Source: Saccharum officinarum (lineage: Eukaryota > Streptophyta > Magnoliopsida > Poales > Poaceae). Taken from it: a DNA stretch of 64,000 nucleotides. Location: positions 27,085,063 through 27,149,062 of the forward strand of contig CM036179.1 in the NCBI GenBank assembly GCA_020631735.1, written 5' to 3'. Under the pieces are notes generated by a model. The model had not been told where the DNA came from. It saw only the letters and a program-made list of their open reading frames with translations, and did not search any database. This document shows positions 34,316-46,005 of this stretch, piece by piece (the first letter of the stretch is position 1; every line of letters begins with the position of its first letter). Position numbers and translations under genes: made by a program.

Positions 34316-34804
34316 TGTAGGGAAACGGGTAGGCTACGCTAGCTAATCTACCGCGTACATCCAAGAAACTTGCGAGTAGGAGATCATAGATCGTTACCAC
34401 TAGACGCACAGCGCAGCGGAAGAAGTCGCGCGTCGGTGTGGATGAAGTAGTCGATCACGTCCCACGAACCGAGCTCCTCGTCCTTGATCCCAGCAGCCGA
34501 TCAGCGCAGCAGTCGCAGCAGCGCCTCTACGGAGTCCACACGTACGGGGATGGAACGCCGGGCGTCGGTGTGCTAGCACCGTGCGCACGGCAAGGGCGGC
34601 GGCCGAGAAGGGAGGGTGCGACTAGGAGGGGAGGCGCGGCGACTGATCATCGGCGCCCCTAGCCCCTCCCACATATATATAGGGCGTACCAAATGGGCTT
34701 CTATCTCATAGGCTCATTAGTAACCCTAATCCCTTTTTGGATCAATATCCTCTTGGGCCTTTAATCCGTATTGTGATGATGGGCTCTCGGGCATATCACC
34801 AACA
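34316..34804 (-). repeat. 3' LTR of the copia element
   Basis: 489 bp, from TGTAGGGAAACGG to ATCACCAACA on the + strand. A TATA-like CTATATATATGTG lies on the - strand at 34670-34682. It appears to differ from the other LTR at one position only (CTCGGGCAT here, CTCGAGCAT there). Confidence 0.97.
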
Positions 34805-34816
34805 ATCTCCCACTTG
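34805..34816 (-). other. Polypurine tract of the copia element
   Basis: On the - strand it reads CAAGTGGGAGAT, immediately before the 3' LTR. This is a common form in plant copia elements. Confidence 0.85.
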
Positions 34817-35757
34817 CACTAGAGACAATCATCTATGCAAGTTTTCCAACATTCCAAACCCCTTAAGTGTGTGACCCGTTAGGTTCATGTGTAGATGGTT
34901 GTGAGTGGAAACCATTTCCGAATCACTAGTCAATAGCGGCACCTAGCAGGGCATAGTGACTCACAAATACACATAAAGATCATATCGGCCGAACCTTAGA
35001 TATACTCATACACTGATCCTTTTGCCACACGATACCAGTCAAGCTCAAGGCGAGATGCGTGCCACCCTTGTGATAGCTCGACCATTCTCTCGATCTAATA
35101 GTGGATTCTATTCATGACTAACCTTTAGTCATTATGATTAACTCTTTAATCACTTTGGCATGGCCATGCACTTTCTAATCCATCTATCTCGAGGGGCCCA
35201 GAGATATCTCTCCTGTTATCTAGGAGGGGCAAATTCCATCTTGATCCGCACACATCCCATTCCATGTTTCATGATACACCTGTAAGCTACTTTTATAACT
35301 ACCCATTTACGGAGTAGCGTTTAGCAACCCCAAGATGCACCACTACACACAGTGAGAAACAATGGCAATCTCAGGTCTAAGGATCCAGTAGGTATAACAC
35401 TCAAGAACAACTGATGGCACATTCAAAATAACAATCCCAGTATTGTCTTGGAGTGGGTCAATCCAACACCATGTTCACTAACATGTGTCCACATCATTAA
35501 TCTGATATCTCCATATCTATGATCCGTGAAACATGATCATCAATTAATGCATGTGCTAGTCTCTACGTCGTTATTGTCCCACATAACGACATAAACTAGG
35601 GATAATTTAGAACAACATCATTACAAACAAAGAGTTTCACGATCAAGTCACGTACTTGATAATCAATATAAATGATAATCATCCATGGAACAAATAACAA
35701 TTATTTATTATTACATAAACATACTCATGACATAACACTCTCCCACGCACAATAGAA

Positions 35758-38700
35758 TCACTTATGTAAGTATCTAATACCCATAGACCACATGTGCGCC
35801 TCATGCTTTGGTTGTGGGAGAGGCTTTGTCAATGGATCAGCAACGTTTGAATCCGTGTGCACCTTGCAAATCTTCACATCACCTCTCTCAACAAAGTGAC
35901 GGATGAGGTGATACTTCCGTAGTATATGTTTGGACTTCTTGTGTGATCTAGGCTCCTTTGCAAGCGCAATGGCACCATTATTATCACAATAGAGGTCCAC
36001 TGGACTGGACGCACTAGGAACAACACCCAACTCAGAAACAAATTTTCTGATCCAAACTGCTTCTTTTGCAGCTTCGGAAGCTGCAATATACTCGGCCTCT
36101 GTCGTCGAATCAGCCACCGTATCTTGCTTGGAACTCTTCCAGCTCACTGCCCCACCATTGAGGCAGAAAACAAATCCGGATTGCGATGCGGAGTCATCTT
36201 TATCTGTTTGAAAACTAGCATCGGTGTAACCCTTTACAACGAGCTCATCTTCGCCTCCAAATATTAGGAACATATCCTTAGTTCTTCTCAAGTTCTTAAG
36301 GATACCCTTTACAACTGTCCAGTGATCTTCACCGAAGTTTGATTGGTACCTGCTCGTAACACTTAGAGCAAAAGAGACATCTGGGCGCGTACAAAGCATA
36401 GCATACATGATGGATCCTATGGCTGAAGCATAAGGAATCGCACTCATCCTCTTTCGCTCATCAGGTGTCGTAGCACACTGACTCTTGCTTAGAGTAACGC
36501 CATGTGACATTGGCAAGAAACCTTTCTTGGAATCTTGCATATTGAACCGATTCAATATCTTGTCAATGTACGTGTCTTGGCTTAATCCAATTAGCCTTTT
36601 TGATCTATCTCTATAGATCTTTATCCCCAGAACGTAAGCCGCCTCTCCTAAATCCTTCATCGAAAAACTCTTTTTCAATGAGGTTTTAACGGCTTCAAGC
36701 ATTGGAATATCATTTCCGATCAGCAATATGTCATCTACATATAGGACCAGAAACACAAGTGCGCTCCCACTAGCCTTTTTGTAAATACAAGGCTCTTCTT
36801 CATTCTTGATGAAGCCAAACCCTTTGACTACTTCATCAAAACGAATATTCCAACTCCGAGATGCTTGCTTCAATCCATAAATAGACCTGTGAAGCTTACA
36901 TATTTTCCCAGCATTTTTAGGATCAACAAAACCTTCAGGCTGTGTCATATACACATCCTCGCTTAGATGTCCATTAAGGAAAGCAGTTTTGACATCCATT
37001 TGCCATATTTCATAGTCATAATACGCAGCAATTGCTAGGAGAATCCGAACAGACTTTAGCATTGCGACGGGCGAGAAAGTTTCCTCATAGTCAACACCTT
37101 GAATTTGTCGGAAACCTTTCGCCACCAATCGTGCCTTATAGATGTGAACATTTCCATCCATATCTAACTTTTTCTTAAAAATCCACTTACAATCGATAGG
37201 TCTCACACCGTCAATTGGATCAACCAAGTTCCAAACTTGATTGTCATGCATGGATTTTAATTCGGATTCCATGGCCTCAAGCCATTTGTCGGAGTCGGGT
37301 CCCATTATTGCTTCCGTGTAGGTCATGGGCTCATCATTTTCCATCAATAATACGTGGCGCTCCTCCGTGATAAGGAGGTTGAGCTTGTCAGTTGCGCGAC
37401 GTGCCCTTATAGACCTTCGTGGGGCTGGTGCCTCAACTACAGGTTGTGCAACATCTTGCACTTCCCGTGGCTCTTCAGTGGGTGCTGAAACAGTTTCGGG
37501 TGTTTCCTGAATTTCTTCAAGCTGCACCTTGCTCCCACTAAATCCTTTTGAGAGAAACTCCTTTTCTAAGAAAACACCATTGCGAGCGACAAACACTTTG
37601 CCTTCCGCTTTATTGAAAAAATAGTATCCTTTGGTTTCCTTAGGATACCCCACAAAGAAGCATTTGTCTGACTTTGGAGTGAGCTTATCTGACATCAAAC
37701 GTTTGACATAAGCCTCACATCCCCAAACTTTGAGAAAAGATAATCCGGGACGTTTCCCAGTCCATATCTCATATGGTGTCTTCTCAACAGACTTACTTGG
37801 AACCCTATTCAGTGTGAACGCAGCAGTTTCAAGAGCATAACCCCAAAATGACAATGGAAGATCGGCTTGGCTCATCATCGACCTAACCATGTCCAACAAG
37901 GTTCGGTTCCTCCGTTCGGATACCCCATTCCATTGAGGCGTTCCAGGCGGAGTTAGCTGCGGAACGATTCCACATTGCTTCAAATGATCACCAAATTCAA
38001 GGCTCAAATATTCACCTCCACGATCCGATCGCAGAAACTTAATTGTCTTGCCTAATTGATTTTGTACTTCACTCTGAAATTCTTTGAACTTATCAAACGA
38101 TTCAGACTTGTGCCTCATCAAGTAGATATAACCATATCTACTAAAGTCATCAGTAAAAGTAATGAAGTACTGAAAACCACCTCTGGCTATTGAGCTCATT
38201 GGTCCACATACATCGGTATGTACAAGTCCCAACAAGTCACTTGCCCTCTCACTATGACCAGTGAAAGGCGCTTTGGTCATCTTCCCAAGTAAACAAGACT
38301 CGCACGTGTCAAATGATTCAAAATCAAATGAGCTCAACAAACCATCTTTATGGAGTTGTGCAATGCGCTTCTCATTTATATGACCTAAGCGACAATGCCA
38401 AATAAATGTGGGATTCAAATCATTTGGTCTAAGCCTCTTAGTATTAATGTTACAGACAGATTTATCCTCAAGATCAAGAACATATAATCCATTCACCAAT
38501 GGACAATGAGCATAGAAAATACCATTGCAAAATATAGAACAACGTTTGTTCTCTATTACAATCTTAAAACCATCAACTTCTTCCAAACATGAAGAAGAAA
38601 TAATGTTCTTGCTCAAAGCAGGAATGCAATAACAATTATTTAATTCCAAAACTAATCCGGAGGGTAGAGACAAGTGGTAGGTGCCGACCGCCAACACCGC

Positions 38701-39735
38701 AACCTTTGCGCCATTGCCGACACGAACGTCTAACTCGCCTCGTGCAAACCTTCTAGTCTCACTTAGACCCTGCAACGATTTGCAAGTGTGAATCATCGAT
38801 CCAGTATCAAATACCCATGATTCACTAGAAGATAATGCAATATTAATTTCTATAACATTTATACCTGAAGTGGAAGTCTCACTTCCCTTCTTCTTCTTCT
38901 TCTTTTCTTCTAAGTACTTCTTGCAGTTCCTTGACCAATGTCCCTTTTCATGACAGTGGAAGCATTCATCCTCAGAAGTGGGGCCAGGTTTGGCTTTAGG
39001 TGCTGGCTTTTGCTTAGAGCCCGAGGACTCACCGCTAGGAACCTTTTCCTTGCCTTTACCCTTGGGAGGCGTCCAACGCTTCCTCTTTTTGTTCCCATTC
39101 TGAACCATCATCACATGATTGGGATTCTTCTTAATGCTCTCCTCTGCTGTTTTTAGCATCCCATGCAATTCACTCAATGTTTTCTCCAAGCCATTCATCT
39201 GAAAGTTCATGATAAAAGGCTCGTAGCTCGCCGGGAGCGACTGGAGAATGACATCAGTAGCCAGGTCATGGTGAAGTTCAGAACCAAGTCTGTCCAAAGT
39301 CTCGATGTAACCAATCATTTTGATCACATGAGGACTGACCGGACTACCTTCTGGCAGCTTGCACGCAAACAAGGACTTCGAGATGTTGAACCTCTCAGTC
39401 CTGGCTTGGTTCTGAAACATCCCACGTAGCCCCTCGATCATAGTGTGAGCATCCGTATGCTCATACTGCTTTTGCAGATCAGAGGACATAGTGGCGAGCA
39501 TCAGACAGCTGACGTCAAGTGAGTCATTGCAGTGTTTCTCATAAACTCTGCGTTCAGCAGCAGTGGAACCATCAGGGAGATCATCAGGATATGGTTGCTC
39601 AAGAACATACTCCTTTTTCTCTTGCCTGAGAACAATTCTCAGGTTGCGGTACCAATCAATAAAGTTTGTTCCATTCAACTTTTCTTTCTCAAGAACAGAT
39701 CGCAAATTGAAAGTGGAATTGTTACTGGCAGACAT
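35758..39735 (-). CDS. Ty1/copia gag-pol polyprotein, complete
   Basis: 1325 codons with no stop or frameshift. In order: a gag region (about 1-240, starting MSASNNSTFNLRSVLEKEKL); a CCHC zinc knuckle (CFHCHEKGHWSRNCKKY, about 257-273); an aspartic protease motif WVFDTGS (about 308); the integrase zinc region (WHCRLGH...CESCLLGK) and core (HTDVCGPM, RSDRGGEY, GVSERRN), about 440-650; reverse transcriptase (KARLVAKGFRQ, MDVKTAFLNG, YGLKQASR, catalytic YVDD in LYVDDILLIGND), about 830-1080; and RNase H (YTDASFQTD, STTEAEYIA, CDNNGAIALA), about 1155-1300. The frame ends LTKPLPQPKHE...YLHK near the 3' LTR. Gag and pol are fused in one frame, as in most plant copia elements. The protein packages, reverse-transcribes and integrates the element RNA. 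Catalytic residues all appear present. Confidence 0.97.
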   Translation of the reverse strand: MSASNNSTFNLRSVLEKEKLNGTNFIDWYRNLRIVLRQEKKEYVLEQPYPDDLPDGSTAAERRVYEKHCNDSLDVSCLMLATMSSDLQKQYEHTDAHTMIEGLRGMFQNQARTERFNISKSLFACKLPEGSPVSPHVIKMIGYIETLDRLGSELHHDLATDVILQSLPASYEPFIMNFQMNGLEKTLSELHGMLKTAEESIKKNPNHVMMVQNGNKKRKRWTPPKGKGKEKVPSGESSGSKQKPAPKAKPGPTSEDECFHCHEKGHWSRNCKKYLEEKKKKKKGSETSTSGINVIEINIALSSSESWVFDTGSMIHTCKSLQGLSETRRFARGELDVRVGNGAKVAVLAVGTYHLSLPSGLVLELNNCYCIPALSKNIISSSCLEEVDGFKIVIENKRCSIFCNGIFYAHCPLVNGLYVLDLEDKSVCNINTKRLRPNDLNPTFIWHCRLGHINEKRIAQLHKDGLLSSFDFESFDTCESCLLGKMTKAPFTGHSERASDLLGLVHTDVCGPMSSIARGGFQYFITFTDDFSRYGYIYLMRHKSESFDKFKEFQSEVQNQLGKTIKFLRSDRGGEYLSLEFGDHLKQCGIVPQLTPPGTPQWNGVSERRNRTLLDMVRSMMSQADLPLSFWGYALETAAFTLNRVPSKSVEKTPYEIWTGKRPGLSFLKVWGCEAYVKRLMSDKLTPKSDKCFFVGYPKETKGYYFFNKAEGKVFVARNGVFLEKEFLSKGFSGSKVQLEEIQETPETVSAPTEEPREVQDVAQPVVEAPAPRRSIRARRATDKLNLLITEERHVLLMENDEPMTYTEAIMGPDSDKWLEAMESELKSMHDNQVWNLVDPIDGVRPIDCKWIFKKKLDMDGNVHIYKARLVAKGFRQIQGVDYEETFSPVAMLKSVRILLAIAAYYDYEIWQMDVKTAFLNGHLSEDVYMTQPEGFVDPKNAGKICKLHRSIYGLKQASRSWNIRFDEVVKGFGFIKNEEEPCIYKKASGSALVFLVLYVDDILLIGNDIPMLEAVKTSLKKSFSMKDLGEAAYVLGIKIYRDRSKRLIGLSQDTYIDKILNRFNMQDSKKGFLPMSHGVTLSKSQCATTPDERKRMSAIPYASAIGSIMYAMLCTRPDVSFALSVTSRYQSNFGEDHWTVVKGILKNLRRTKDMFLIFGGEDELVVKGYTDASFQTDKDDSASQSGFVFCLNGGAVSWKSSKQDTVADSTTEAEYIAASEAAKEAVWIRKFVSELGVVPSASSPVDLYCDNNGAIALAKEPRSHKKSKHILRKYHLIRHFVERGDVKICKVHTDSNVADPLTKPLPQPKHEAHMWSMGIRYLHK

Positions 39736-41200
39736 GATCTACAACATTAAAATAAAGCAAGATTTTAGCACTATGTTTATGTAAAGACTTTCATTAACTA
39801 ATTTAACAAAAGACAACCTACTATATCAAAGTCATCTTCCCTCTAATGACATATAGTGGTTCAAGATCCATAATCACTAAAATCCTAGTGAGCTTTGGCA
39901 TCACGGCTAGAAAAAAATAGTGACATAGGTAAGCAACAGATTGCTAATCATATCTCTATACGACTCTTGTTTGTCGGGTGGCATCCAATGCCCCGGCCCC
40001 AACACTATGCCTTAAAGCCCAAAACTTTTTTGATAGCTTTGCTGAGTTAACCAATACTGTGCTTGTAAATGTCCGACATCCACCCTATACAAAATGATAG
40101 CTGAGGGTACTCTACTTTGGTAAACCTACCACACAGCGATCAAAAAATTATAGGTGCAGCTATTGGTAAAAGGCATGAAAAAAAACTCAACTTTTCTGAG
40201 GGGAGCTATTCTACCATGACAAAACATCCACCATATGTAAAGCATGAAAGAATAGTATGACAGGAAAGTAAACATCACAGGCATATAATCATATTATATT
40301 GTGAATAGTATGGCCTCTTTCATCACAATGGGCTCCATCGCCATGGCTCCAATGTGACCTCCATTGCCATCCGTCCTGTCTTGTGGTGATCAACATCGCC
40401 ATCATGCTCGAAGCCTCCATGGATAGATACTAAACTATTACATCTAATAGCTAGTGAAATAATTACATGAGGATTCAAACATCACAAGTCGACACGCAGG
40501 TCGTTATACAATAATGGTGCAACCTCAACCCGGTTGTGTTAACTTGCGACACGCAGGCCGCACAAATTATCACATACATCATCACATGACATTGAGGCCA
40601 TACCATTCACATCACACCCTACAAAAACAAGTTAGGCGTACGACGTGTTCTACCAAAGTAGCGCTTAGGAAGCCGCTATAACTGGAAAGCAACGGCGGTC
40701 CCGCTGGCCGGTCAGCGGGCGGGGGGTCGAGGGGGGAGCCGCCCCCCGCGGGTCTCAGGGCAGCGCCCTGAAAACCTCACAGAATTACATAGATCGCATC
40801 TATGGAATCCCTATGAAAATCTCATCGGAGTGATCGCATCACCTCAAATCTGAGCCATTCATAATGCCTCAATTTTCACTAGGTCAATCACATTGACCGT
40901 GCAACTTTTGCACTTGAGAAGACTGCATCTACACATGACCTCGATCTGTTGGTTCAATCTACTGACTATGCACACAGTTAGTCCCTTGTGGTGATTCCAG
41001 CCGGTAGGGACATGTCGTATGCACAACAGAGAATGAACACAAACTAATCTTTTTGGTCACATGCCGCAATCATCTTGCTCCTATTTTAACCCCTTATGAC
41101 CAATTGATCCAATCAAACCGTGCAAGAGTAATAGATCCAATCTACTACAACAACATATCACATATATGCTAATGATCCAGACCAAAAACTACGCAAGATG
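39736..41200 (-). other. Long untranslated leader of the copia element
   Basis: About 1.46 kb between the primer-binding site and the gag start, with no convincing frame. It includes a very GC-rich hairpin cluster (40698-40770) in otherwise AT-rich DNA. Leaders of this length usually carry packaging and dimerisation signals in LTR elements. Confidence 0.7.
40698..40770 (-). other. GC-rich hairpin cluster in the copia leader
   Basis: Three perfect stems follow one another: CCCGCTG/CAGCGGG (40700-40719, 6-base loop), GCGGGGGG/CCCCCCGC (about 40718-40749) and CAGGGC/GCCCTG (40756-40770, 3-base loop). In RNA this would be a very stable structure. A role in dimerisation, packaging or translation control is inferred from position alone. 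Confidence 0.7.
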
Positions 41201-41212
41201 GCTCCGATACCA
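41201..41212 (-). other. Primer-binding site of the copia element
   Basis: On the - strand it reads TGGTATCGGAGC, one mismatch from the usual initiator-Met complement TGGTATCAGAGC, one base inside the 5' LTR. Confidence 0.9.
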
Positions 41213-41213
41213 C

Positions 41214-41702
41214 TGTAGGGAAACGGGTAGGCTACGCTAGCTAATCTACCGCGTACATCCAAGAAACTTGCGAGTAGGAGATCATAGATCGTTACCACTA
41301 GACGCACAGCGCAGCGGAAGAAGTCGCGCGTCGGTGTGGATGAAGTAGTCGATCACGTCCCACGAACCGAGCTCCTCGTCCTTGATCCCAGCAGCCGATC
41401 AGCGCAGCAGTCGCAGCAGCGCCTCTACGGAGTCCACACGTACGGGGATGGAACGCCGGGCGTCGGTGTGCTAGCACCGTGCGCACGGCAAGGGCGGCGG
41501 CCGAGAAGGGAGGGTGCGACTAGGAGGGGAGGCGCGGCGACTGATCATCGGCGCCCCTAGCCCCTCCCACATATATATAGGGCGTACCAAATGGGCTTCT
41601 ATCTCATAGGCTCATTAGTAACCCTAATCCCTTTTTGGATCAATATCCTCTTGGGCCTTTAATCCGTATTGTGATGATGGGCTCTCGAGCATATCACCAA
41701 CA
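41214..41702 (-). repeat. 5' LTR of the copia element
   Basis: 489 bp, nearly identical to 34316-34804. As the upstream LTR on the - strand it would supply the promoter; the TATA-like CTATATATATGTG lies near 41568-41580. Confidence 0.97.
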
Positions 41703-42619
41703 TGGAGGCCCTCCAGTAGCATGTTGAGCTCCTGCTAGGTTAGGACTTAGGAAGCTCATGCGTTACTGTTATGTTGATTTTCTCTGCCTGCCAAACTGAA
41801 TTGTTTGAATTTCATCATATCATATCACTTAGTACCTTTTCTGAAGCATATGCGTGAAAATAACATGTATTTTTCTGTTCCGTTTACACATGTCGTTTGC
41901 AGTAGTTGATCTGTCGTCCTGATAATCTAGGTGGTGGTACCTCAAACGAGTCCTCTCTTTTGCTTAAAAGAAAATCTTTGCTGAAATGTGTTCGGCTAAG
42001 ATCGATGTCAATAGAAACAGGGACAACACTAACAGCGATCGAGTTAGTCACGAGAAGCCGAAAACCAATCCTATGCTGATGGTCCCATGTAGGGCCTTTG
42101 CGAAGCACATTTTTCACGTACATCGCCGCCTGTCCGTCCAGGTGACGTGGTAGGCATCGCAAATGCCTGTAATGGGCCATCGCTCTGGCTACTGAATATT
42201 GATCTATCTATCTATGGAAGGCTGGCTATAGGTATTTGAAAACCGAAAGGACCACCCCAATTTTGATCACCCATAGTTTGGCTTGAACCAAGCCAAGGCC
42301 AATGTTGGCTAGCCAAAGCAAAACCGAATTTTGCCTCCTTCGGCCTTGATCCCTTTATGGCAATTCAATATGACTGTCTTCTCAGATGGAAAATGAAAAA
42401 CTTCAGGTATACGCGTCCTGATGGAGTAATGGACAGTTGAACTGTTTGCAGTTGTTGATCCCCTCGACTAGGGAATGTCTGGAGACAGGAGAGTGAGACA
42501 TTCAACTGAACTAGTCCGATTACTGCTTTCGAGTTGAAAATCCAAGTATTCCCCTAAGAAAGTAAGAAGTGGTGAGGCGTGATTGTCGATACAACAGTGA
42601 GGTTTTCGGATTTTAGATT
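41703..42619. other. Intergenic interval, no gene seen
   Basis: Continues the DNA interrupted by the copia element. A 98-codon frame at 41884-42180 (- strand) has no recognisable domain and is probably chance. Confidence 0.45.
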
Positions 42620-42990
42620 TAGAAGTGCTAGCGTCCATACGTCTGGACATCCGCGCCTGCACCCTGACCCCACGCCTACACTCCACGTACCGCCCAACCC
42701 ACGTGGCATCTGCGCCCCCACTCAACCCCACGCGACGTCTGCGCCCCGCCCCGATCCCACGCGACCCCTCTAGTAGCTACAGCAGGCAGGGCACATTGCA
42801 ACATACATCTGAAGACAGATGAAACATTTGAAACGTACGTCTAAAACAGTTGCAAAAATACCTGAAAACACTTTAAAACCGTTGCAAATATACACAATAT
42901 TCAGATAAAACACTTGCAACATATGTGTAAAACATATGTAATATTCAGATAAACACACTTGCAATAAACGTCTTGAAAACAGATGAAACA
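42620..42990 (-). repeat. Fragment of the repeat family seen at 46950-48142
   Basis: Opens with GCGTCCATACGTCTGGAC and GC-rich DNA, then changes to repeated words such as ACTTGCAACATATG and GAAAACAGATGAAAC. Those are the complement of the ATGTTGCAAGT and GTTTCATCTGTTTC words of the larger copy, so this is a shorter relative in the opposite orientation. Confidence 0.6.
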
Positions 42991-44592
42991 TAATTTATTC
43001 TCTTTTTTATGCAAAAATGAATAATGTAAAGTGCACACGAAATTTGATTTTTTTTTTGGTGTGCTTGTTTGTAACGGACAACTGCCCTCTAATTAATCCA
43101 TGCTCATTAGGGATTACGGAAGAAGATGTGTGTATGGCTGACGGTGGGTCCCACATGTGATAGATGGGAACCAAATCGATCTAACTGTACTTGACAATGT
43201 GAACTGCACCATTCATCCGACTTTGCCCAATCTCTCTGATCAGACAAAGAACTGGGACGATTTCATCCTTCTTAAATCTTAACCAATCGCTTTGTAGGAC
43301 GAGTGCATCCAAAAAAAAAGTGAGGATAGAATCGTCTCATCCCACTGCACCGAAACCAAATGCATGCTAGATGCCTCGTACATAAAAATGCTAACTAGTG
43401 CTCCAGCTATTACACTAAAAAACATGTATGCTAAATGTGTTTCAAAGTGAAATTCGACATAAGAGGTCCAAGTCTAATAAAACATGAAAATATCAACCAA
43501 TTATAAATATAGTTATGGACAAGTAAAGTATTCTGGACAGCAAGCACAAAAGTATATTCCATCCGATGAATTCCTAGCAACTCTAGGACAGATTAGCAAA
43601 GAAGATAAAATACCGCGATGCCTCTCATTAAACTGTTGAACCTCAATAGCTCTCACCGAGAAGCCTAATTAAGTTGTGTCGTTTGGAGTATCCAATAGCA
43701 GCGCTGGAGGGAGAGGTTGTGTTAAATGCAACACAGACTACGAGAGAGATTAATGTGGATCGGCGGACCATTCACCTCTAGAAATCAATTCATTTGGAGA
43801 TAAATTTTTGGCCTATAAATTGATTTTTTTCATGGACAAAGGGAGTATTTTTTAAAAAAATTAATCAAGTGGAATTGTACCTGAAAAGTTGCGGCCCCTT
43901 CCAAGCACTCTTGAGCTGGGCTTTGATGCTATTTTTGGTGGACGACTCAAAATGCTTTGTCGACGAACTTTGTAGTTATCATTGTCTTATATGATGGTGA
44001 ATTGCACTAACCCTATAGGTTTGGTCTGCATCCGACTCATGCCAGCTCAAAGTTGGAAAGCAAGATCTTAGCTTTCATTCTCATGCAACATGAAAAGGCA
44101 CTGAGGCATGCTTACCGGCACATGGCACATAGATACATATAGTAGTGGACACTAATATATCTAGTGGCCATTCTCATTCTAGTGGCCATTCTCATTAGTG
44201 CACTAGGTAGCATGCCTTTCAATATTTTTCTGGAACATAGTTGAGATCCTACTGCTTTCCCACCACGAAGAACAATGTTGCTGTCAGGTGGCTTCATTTC
44301 GTAAAGATGAAAATTGGTGGAAAAAGCATGTCCATGTTCCTTTGAAAAATGCAAGTTCAAATTTCAGGGAAGATGGCATGGTAAAATAAAAAAACTGATC
44401 CTTGGAACGAGTGTCGTTGTGGTGTGATTCGATAGTTTGAAAAGTAGCATGGCCCTGTTCAAACAGTCAAGCCCTTGTTCCAAAAAGCAGGAAAGACCAC
44501 ATAGGAGTATAGGACAGGCTAGGCTAGGCATTGCCACATCTACAAGCAATCTCAAATGGGAATGGGCAGCAACCTCACACACCGCCCTATAA
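42991..44592. other. 1.6 kb intergenic interval, no gene seen
   Basis: AT-rich with homopolymer runs (43049-43058 T). A short direct repeat TCTAGTGGCCATTCTCAT occurs twice near 44158-44196. No coding evidence. Confidence 0.5.
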
Positions 44593-44836
44593 GAGCCTGT
44601 TTAGTTTGCAAAAAGCAAACCTAAAAAGTGCTATAGTACCTGTCACATCGAATCTTACGGCATATGCATAGAGTACTAAATATATGCGAAAGAAAAAACT
44701 AATTACACAGTTTGGTTGTAAATCACGAGACAAATCTTTTGAGCCTAATTAGTCCATGATTGAACATAAATTGTCAAATAAAACAAAAAGTGCTACAGTA
44801 GCCGAACCCAAACTTTTTCACCAACTAAACAACCCC
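44593..44836 (+). mobile_element. Tourist-like MITE, GTTTAGTT type
   Basis: From GAGCCTGTTTAGTTTG to CAACTAAACAACCCC, with TAA on both sides (44590-44592, 44837-44839). Very close to the 18950 copy in sequence and length. Confidence 0.85.
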
Positions 44837-44943
44837 TAAGGGCTAACATGTCCTCTTTGGTCATTTTGGAGCAGTGACATGAGAGGAGAAATGGCAGCTG
44901 CAAAAGGTTGCATTTATATGTATCATGGAAGATCACTAGGCTA

Positions 44944-45219
44944 GGGCCATGTTTAGATGCCGACCGAATTGGCACTGTGCGCTACAGTATTTCTGTCGGA
45001 ATACTGTAGCGCGTTTTATTTTTTAGTGCAAAAAATTATTCAAAAATTGATTAATTAGACTCAAAATGTTCGTCTCGCAAAGTACAACAAAACTATACAA
45101 TTAGTTTTTGATTTCATCTACATTTAGTATTCCATGCTTTTACCGGCATTTTGATGTGATGAGGAATCTTCTTTTTGCATAGTGAAATTTGGGAGAAAAT
45201 TTGGGAACTAAACAAGGCC
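44944..45219 (-). mobile_element. MITE, GTTTAG type, reverse orientation
   Basis: From GGGCCATGTTTAGATG to GGAACTAAACAAGGCC with the family core inverted (TTAGACTCAAAATGTTCGTC). An extra hairpin, GCGCTACAGTATTTC...GAATACTGTAGCGC, lies near the left end. No target duplication was clear. Confidence 0.7.
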
Positions 45220-46000
45220 AAGTTGTGGGGGCATGCATGTGATTTGCTTGCACATGGGACAGATTGTGTGCATCAGGTCAGGCTGGGGGTTTTGGAGTGT
45301 CCAAATGCAAGGCCATGCCATATGCTGTCCGTGATGGATGCAACTGCAATGCAGGCTTTGCTGTGCAACATGCCAAGGCGTGCACCTTGTTTGTCCCTTT
45401 GTTTGTATCCACTGCATCTGGTGTGAAAACAAAGCTTGGCAAGCTTCTTTTGGCTGCTGTGCTCTTGACTCACTAATTGATCTTGTCCCTACCAATGTGG
45501 CCTTGTTGATATGATTGAGGTGGTAGAAGCAAAACAAATATGCATTGCCTAGGCATTGATATAAGAAAATCAGCATATTTAACTTGCCATTTTAGTTGGT
45601 TGATGAGTTGCCACTTTTTTTACAAAAAAATATATAATATGTTCACTTAAAACTGATGTTTCTTCCACCAACATATCAAGTGAATGTACCAATATTTTTT
45701 CTTCAAAATTACCACTATATAGCTGTCCTTATGTTTTTTTCCCCTTGTTAGTGCGACTAGAAGAATTATTGGTTTGATATAACCTTTTTCTTTTAGATGC
45801 CTTCTTGTTGTCTTAATTAGCTCCTAAGTCTAATTATTGGCAAAGGCCGTAAGTGCGGGTGATGGGCAAAATAAAAGAATGGACACAATGTCAAGACTGA
45901 GACAAGAGTGGATAGTATATACGAAGTGTTGTCCCTATCAGTCACAATGCTCTTGGTAGGTTTGTCGTGCCTATTGGATAGCAAGCTAGTGCAAGGTAAT
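45220..46000. other. Intergenic interval, no gene seen
   Basis: Short frames on both strands at 45175-45576 shadow each other and lack recognisable domains. Confidence 0.45.
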
Positions 46001-46005
46001 AAACA

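Larger units (their letters stand above)
34316..41702 (-). mobile_element. Intact Ty1/copia LTR retrotransposon (7387 bp)
   Basis: The element has 489 bp LTRs at both ends that appear to differ at one base, a target duplication TGGAG (34311-34315 and 41703-41707), an initiator-Met primer-binding site, a polypurine tract and one uninterrupted gag-pol frame. Every part needed for autonomous retrotransposition can be seen, so this is a very young insertion and possibly a competent one. Domain order (integrase before RT) places it in Ty1/copia. The lineage within copia was not determined. Confidence 0.97.

Noticed and set aside
34400..34662. Small frames repeated at 41298-41560
   Set aside because: They lie in the two LTRs of the copia element and are identical because the LTRs are; no coding role is expected.
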